Origin: Taenia hydatigena
Lineage: Eukaryota; Platyhelminthes; Cestoda; Cyclophyllidea; Taeniidae
Length of the DNA stretch: 64,000 nt
Reading direction: 5' to 3'
NCBI GenBank assembly: GCA_036345935.2
Contig: JADWOT020000002.1
Span: 8,986,655-9,050,654 of the forward strand
Under the pieces are notes generated by a model. It did not search any database and was not told where the DNA came from. It worked only from the letters and a program-made list of their open reading frames with translations. Positions within the stretch are counted from its first letter, which is position 1; each line of letters starts with the position of its first letter. The translations under genes were made by a program, and so were the position numbers. Below, piece after piece: positions 58,788 to 64,000 of the stretch.

Positions 58788-61700
58788 ATTCTGCATGTAA
58801 ATGCTGAAACTTGGTAGTAAAAATGCTATATTTAACTTAAAAGCAGAATCGCGGCAAAATTTATGTTTTGTGGTGCATTCCTTGTTAGGCAAAATTTGTT
58901 GGTGTGTTCTAGATTACGCACTCATTCAGAGTTTATTTTTTATATTTGCAGCATCGTTCATCGGTCCTACACATCAATTAAATTGCTGCTATATTGTTAC
59001 TAAATTGCTGCATTTAAAAATTTGCTCAATTTGCATGCTTGTGCAATAAAATTTTATCCATACGTGCGGCTTTTCGTGTTGGGCACCTTTTTAATTAATC
59101 AAGCGTAGTTTCGCTGGACTTCACCATGCTTCCAAGTACGGTTAAAGTATTAAAAGCGAATAAAAACACTTATCTCATCCCCAACATTTAATAGCGTCCA
59201 TTGATGGGGGGTACTTTATGCCGTAGTGTCAAAGTCCTTCGTAGCGCATTTTATAATGGCGTGGTGATTTGACAATTAGGTGATTTAAGGCGCAGTACCT
59301 CGCCAATGCGGTCGAGTTAAAGCTGCGCACCCATTAGCAGATAGGAATCCCACTTCTTTGACTTGTGTTTATATATCTTGCCAATCAACTTCCGTTTCCG
59401 CCCATAATTCTGCGTTTGCCTCGTTACACTGTCGCCAAATATGGGGTAGTAACAACTGCATGTCCATGATTGCAGGTCGTTTTAGGACTTCTGTATTTCA
59501 AACGTTATCCATAAAGCAGCTCGCTATTTGTAGTCCTTTTTCAAGGGCGCGTTTTGCGTTCGGAGAATAAAGAAAAGCTTGGCTAGTAGTGGTAATGAAG
59601 GTCAAATGCCATCGCATGCCTTGCTCACTGATTAGGGCTTTTCTGCCACACCGAAGGGCACTTTGAAAGTGATGCTGATTTCATTAATTGACCTACTCGC
59701 AATAATTGGCCGGAGACCTATTTACAAGAATTTGCATTGCACATAATCTCAAACTGCTTCTCAGTGTACCCAAATGCTGATGAATTCAGAGGTTGGAGGT
59801 GGAGTCTCCGACACGGGATCTATGAAATGCTATACCCCAAAGAGAACGCCAAATACAAGTAAGATCATAATGATCGAAGTCGCAGTTCACAAACGCAACT
59901 TTATTCAAAACATCCTTAGTGCGGAAGATCCTTAACAAGTATAGGCTATAAACATGAAACAAAAAGTTTTAGCTGACTGCGCTTCTAGTGAGCGATCAAT
60001 GGACTTGGGGCCATTTCATTCAAGCACACCTAAGCTGTCGCCTGAGGTGTTAGCCAAAGTAGTGGGAACTTGTACAGTGCAGCCGTCTATCCGGCAATGA
60101 AATCACAACATCTGCTATTTGGCTGATTGATTTATTCGTCGTGATTATAGCGCCTAAGTGAACCGCACCAAACGCTTGCTTTTAGCACTCTGTTTAAATT
60201 GAGATATGCTTGGCTTTGGGTACGCCCACGTGCGGTGTGGATTTCAAATGGGTCCATGTAGCAACATGCTTTAGCATAGCAGCATTCAACCTTGCACACA
60301 ATCACAAGTTAGAAATGGAAGAAACCGAGGGAGAGTCTGGCCGTAAATGGTGCTTGCCTTCGCCTTTACTGACGTCTTACAACATAGTGCACAACTGCAA
60401 TGCCATAGGTAAGAGGTTTTGTGCTAGAACACAGAGCTATCACATGCTATCTATCGGTCGTGGTTACTCCTTCACGCTGATTGGTGTCACACAAGTTGTG
60501 GCACTGCTAGCACTTGTATCCCCCATTGATGGATCAGTGTAAGTAAACGGTGAAATTCTGCTAGTAAAGCACTGAACTTAATGGAAAAATAAAGCTCAGC
60601 AGGTTTTCGCAAAATCCAATACATTTTGCACTAGCCAAAGTAGGAAGATAGGACAGATTTTCTACTTAGCCGGGTAGAGCTGAGGTCTAATTGCGCCAAT
60701 CTTCTTTCCGTTGAAAATTACACCATCGCAACCTATTAATGTCAAACTTGACAGCACTTCCACACCTTCAAATTCTGTGAAATAGGACTTGATTACCGTG
60801 ACCAGACAATAGGCTTGCCTTACATGCTTCTGCATCAATTTTTTTATTGTCTAGTAGAGCGTCGAGGGTTAGGAACACTTCAGATCAATTACGTATGACA
60901 GCCCATAGCCCTTTCAGCACATAGCATTAAGGCAGTGATAAAGGCGAATGAGAAAGCCATATCTCTCTTCCAGTAATTACGAGCGTCTGTTGATAAAGGG
61001 CAACTTACGCTGCAGTACCGAAGTCCTTTGCAGTGCAATTCTGCATGGCATGGCGATCTGATATATGAAAGGAAGTGAGATGCACCCATTCGTAAATCAG
61101 TCCACTTATGCTGGAGATCGTCAACGAGAGCGAGTTAAATTTGCGGACGCTGACAGGCAGTCACAGTCAGTCCTTAATCGGTACTGCAGGGACGCATGAT
61201 TGTGATTTGGCCCTGCTAAATTATCTTTAGATCTCAAGGCTGCCCAACCGCATCAATTCGCTCGCTGTTGATACGAAAGTCATCTTGAGATCTATAGCGT
61301 GATTAGGTCTTGTACTTGATTTCACCTTCCGCGTCCACTCACCTTCATGATAGGTCATGTGGCAGAAGGCCACTGATTCACGAGCAGAAACCAACACCCT
61401 ATTTCACAATCAACCACTCTGCGCATGTGGGAGTTGCCTTGTAGTTCAAGAACACATATTTGATAGGCTGACACAACAGTGCCTACTCCTATAAATGCCC
61501 CATGATTTATACTTGTAATCCAATTCTTCCTTGACGATGTCACTTCGCTTGCATCTTATGCTGCTGGCAATTTTGCACTTGGCGAAGAGCCGCGTAGAAC
61601 TGGGCGGTGAGCTTCTATCAACTGGATAACACTGATCAGCATTTTGCGTATTTCCCACCGATTGATTGCTTCCGTTTCATGTGTTGCATTCACTTGATGT

Positions 61701-62090
61701 TGACTCCTCATTTTCCATTCACTCACACAGATAGCTACATTTGCACCGATTGACGGTGGCATTTGTTTGCGAATGGCTAGCAAGTCGGACTAACTGCATG
61801 CCACATTCCTATCTCCGTTGTATTTCACTCAAATTGTTAGTATACTTCTCAAGACATGCATTTACTTGCAATTCAAACTCACACGTCACATGCTAATGCT
61901 TACAAACGCCTGTTTCTTGTGGATCAAGCGTGTCAATTGTTGCATTTTAAAGGTGACTAACAAGTAGTTATATCTCTTAACACTAGCGCATTCAATTTGG
62001 GCGCAAAAGATTTCGATATCCCTGTTTTAAAGCGATTCGCGTTGTCTTTAACGGCTTTGCTAAGCAGAGTGCATTGTTTTTTTTTTACAG

Positions 62091-62396
62091 AAGAGGCAAT
62101 AGAAGTAAACACACCGCTTCCAAAGCACTTCCACTGGTGTTGCGTGGGAGTCCACACCATTACGCTACTTTGGAATGTGAGAGAGCTGGGCGAGCACTAC
62201 GCCAACCAAATTAGAGTGACTGCATTTTCACCTTCGAACCCTTTTTTACTCGAGAGCAAAAAAGGAAATTTCTCGAATGGGATATTCATTCTTTACGGAT
62301 TGGAGTCCGACACACGATACCATGTGTTCGTGAACGCAATTGCAAATGGGAGCTCTGATGTTATATTCTACGGATTCATTAAAACACTGCCCACCG
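62091..62396 (+). CDS. FN3 exon, open (right locus, first exon of pair)
   Basis: This is an open 306 nt exon between AG at 62089-62090 (preceded by a run of nine T's) and GTAAGC at 62397, phase 1 on both sides. Counting from the split first codon: PLPKHFHW ends at W16, ITLLWNV has the core Trp 28, HYANQIRV lies at 36-43, and GLESDTRYHVFV has the core Tyr 77. It ends KTLPT plus a split Gly. This is a complete FN3 module. The layout and entry motif point to the taeniid EG95/TSOL18/45W oncosphere antigen group, whose members are secreted or surface-exposed and are targets of host antibodies. The upstream reading from 61997 is intron sequence rather than a signal peptide. The following FN3 exon in this locus is broken, so a transcript would have to skip it or encode a single-domain protein. 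Confidence 0.75.
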
Positions 62397-62870
62397 GTAA
62401 GCTGGCAAGTATGATTACGATGTGCATCACCATGCCAAAGCATGGCATATCAATTTGCATAAGGAACCTCGTGATGTTGTGCTAATGCATCATTTTCCAC
62501 TTAGTCGGTAGCATATTGTAAGTGGATATTGGATGAAAAGGTATGTGGCAAGTGTCCATTATTTGCCTTAATGGCATGCGATACATGGCCCAAAAATGTC
62601 TGTAATAAAAGACGGACTAAACTCACGAATTATTATTGAAAATTTCCCACAAAGTACGCTCATAATTATGCTGCACACCCTCGAATCGTAAATTGGCGTT
62701 CACATTAAGCAAGTGTTTTTTTGCGGCTTAGCGGTAGACGCATTTATTTTATGCGGCTTGCTGTCATCACTGCAAATAGCTTAGCATTAAACGTCCCACA
62801 TTTTCGCTCCTAGTAGGGTCGGAATGCTTGCGTGATTGATATCATGCATTAAAGTTATTTAATCTTCTAG

Positions 62871-63040
62871 ACGAGACAAGGGAAGCAAATAAACCACTTC
62901 CAGCACATTTCTGATGGAGTTTCGAGGCACCGCAAAGCATTACGCTAATTTGGGGTGCGAGAGCGTTGGATGCACACTGCGCGAAGCAGATTAGGCTGAC
63001 TGTGGTTTCTACTCATCGACCTTACTTCTCCAGGAGTAAA
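62871..63040 (+). pseudogene. FN3 exon, nonsense codon and internal deletion (right locus, second exon of pair)
   Basis: The first 170 bases match exon 4347-4640 closely, with acceptor TAG at 62868-62870. Codon 15 is TGA (62912-62914) where the open copy has CGA. After …CCAGGAGTAAAA the sequence jumps to what lies beyond the exon in the left copy (caaaattaccagacc). About 340 bases are missing, including the rest of the exon and the donor. The junction shows a few bases of possible microhomology (aaaa). Clearly non-functional. Confidence 0.85.
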
Positions 63041-63565
63041 ATGCAAAATTACCAGACCTATCTTTTTCAATATAGGCTTTCATGATATGAACAATTAAGC
63101 AATGTTACTCACTTATGTTTAATTATTTCCGGTGTAACCCCTTTGATTAGACAGCTACTAAACTGCAAGCTTCTCTATGTCAACCTTATTCTCTTGAGTT
63201 CACCATTTCCGCCAACTCTAAACTGCGTTCATGCTGTGCTGCGAATTAAACAAACGCCTCATGCTTCAAATTCTTACATTTGTAATGATGTCTTGCATTT
63301 TCACGCAAAGGAGGCACAATATTAGGGCCCAAGTTCAGTTCCACTAGCAAACCGGTGTCAATGTATTTAAATTAAATGCGCACCTAATGCCCACGACGAA
63401 GTACGCTAGGAGTACTCCAATACAAGAAAATTTGGACAGAGCTTTTTTTTGACGCTATTGTCATGCATGACTTTTTACACTTATCGTGATAAAGGAAACT
63501 TACTCAGGCGAGATGAAATCACCCATTCCTATTTTGAGTCTCACAGCAGAATTAATTATAATTCC

Positions 63566-64000
63566 TTCATTTCAAGACGCAACCCTTGCGTCGTTTGGCA
63601 ATGCTGCAAACAATTTTAGCTGCTATCCTCAGTGAGACGACGGCCGACAGTTATGATTTATTTCTAAATAGAGGATGAGAGATGGGTATAGGCACACTTA
63701 CTGATCCTAACAGTTCAGCCATTACGTTTACTGAAGTAATTAGCCTCTGAACAGGATGGAATGGCAATCCAACGCAAGCAGTTTTTTAGAGCGCGTGCAG
63801 ATACCGCTTTCAGTCACCTTCCTCCGGCATTGTTTAGGCTACCATCAGCCATTCATGCACAGGTTAATTTGTAATCCCTACAGGAAACGCTACACAAGGT
63901 ATCTGCGCTGAGAGGATCGTGTCCTAGTGTGTGGGTATTTCTAAAATGAGAAAGGGGGAATTCTTCGCAGCACTGAAACCTAGCTGGCCAAAGAATATCT
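63566..64000. other. No gene recognised
   Basis: Sequence beyond the right duplication. There are no frames over 60 codons and no repeat partner in the window. Confidence 0.4.

Larger units (their letters stand above)
58788..63565 (+). repeat. Segmental duplication, right copy (partner 1-5385)
   Basis: This aligns with the left copy from its first base. It lacks a piece corresponding to about 2375-2630 (junction near 61145) and one corresponding to about 4517-4857 (junction near 63041), the latter removing most of an FN3 exon. The plus frame 60210-60542 (110 codons) is interrupted in the left copy and is not taken as a gene. Similarity ends near 63565. Confidence 0.9.

Noticed and set aside
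61997..62090. Upstream extension of the open FN3 frame as a signal peptide
   Set aside because: It ends in a T-run plus CAG acceptor and is not open in the left copy; intron is the better reading.
1..64000. CRISPR arrays, bacterial operons, insertion sequences, reverse transcriptase or transposase genes
   Set aside because: Looked for; no regularly spaced direct repeats, no long bacterial-type frames and no recognisable transposition protein motifs were seen.

Overview
The window looks like nuclear DNA of a eukaryote, most likely a tapeworm (cestode, taeniid-like). There are no long open frames, operons or ribosome binding sites. The few convincing coding pieces are short exons with GT-AG borders. 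One intact eukaryotic tRNA-Asn gene is present. The lineage call rests on six copies of a fibronectin type III (FN3) exon. Their entry motif (xLPxHFxW), phase 1-1 borders and pairwise arrangement resemble the taeniid oncosphere host-protective antigen genes (EG95 / TSOL18 / 45W group). That call comes from recalled family features, not from a database search.

Layout. 1-5385 is the left copy of a segmental duplication carrying a pair of FN3 exons (3571-3877 frameshifted, 4347-4640 open). Its partner, 58788-63565, lies near the right end in the same orientation and carries the same pair (62091-62396 open, 62871-63040 broken). A third, more diverged pair lies at 50700-51600, and both of its exons are broken. 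The sequence to the right of the first and third pairs is also shared: 5880-10670 matches 53500-56600 in pieces, and one piece is present again in inverted orientation at 48945-49660. No pair in the window has both exons intact, so this is a partly decayed antigen-gene neighbourhood rather than a working gene seen whole.

The middle (about 10.7-48 kb) is mostly non-coding. It holds several old dispersed repeats: an about 900 bp family at 13.3-14.1, 20.6, 32.8-33.7 and 40.1-40.6 kb; a pair at 12.1 / 42.6 kb; a pair at 19.5 / 34.0 kb; and an unusually well conserved 77-82 bp pair at 18.6 / 47.1 kb. A tRNA cluster (an intact tRNA-Asn, a decayed tRNA-Asn and a decayed tRNA-Leu, with a TGC microsatellite) lies at 36.6-37.5 kb between two copies of a duplicated segment. 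Coding candidates here are an ankyrin-repeat exon at 24796-25209 (good), a 140-codon intronless frame at 48401-48823 (moderate) and several weak exon candidates.

How the parts relate. The FN3 exons would encode secreted or surface larval antigens if joined to a signal-peptide exon and a hydrophobic last exon, neither of which is convincingly present. The ankyrin exon is a piece of an unrelated intracellular protein. No protein-coding gene can be read completely from start to stop with all its exons. Positions of repeat ends are by eye and may be off by tens of bases.
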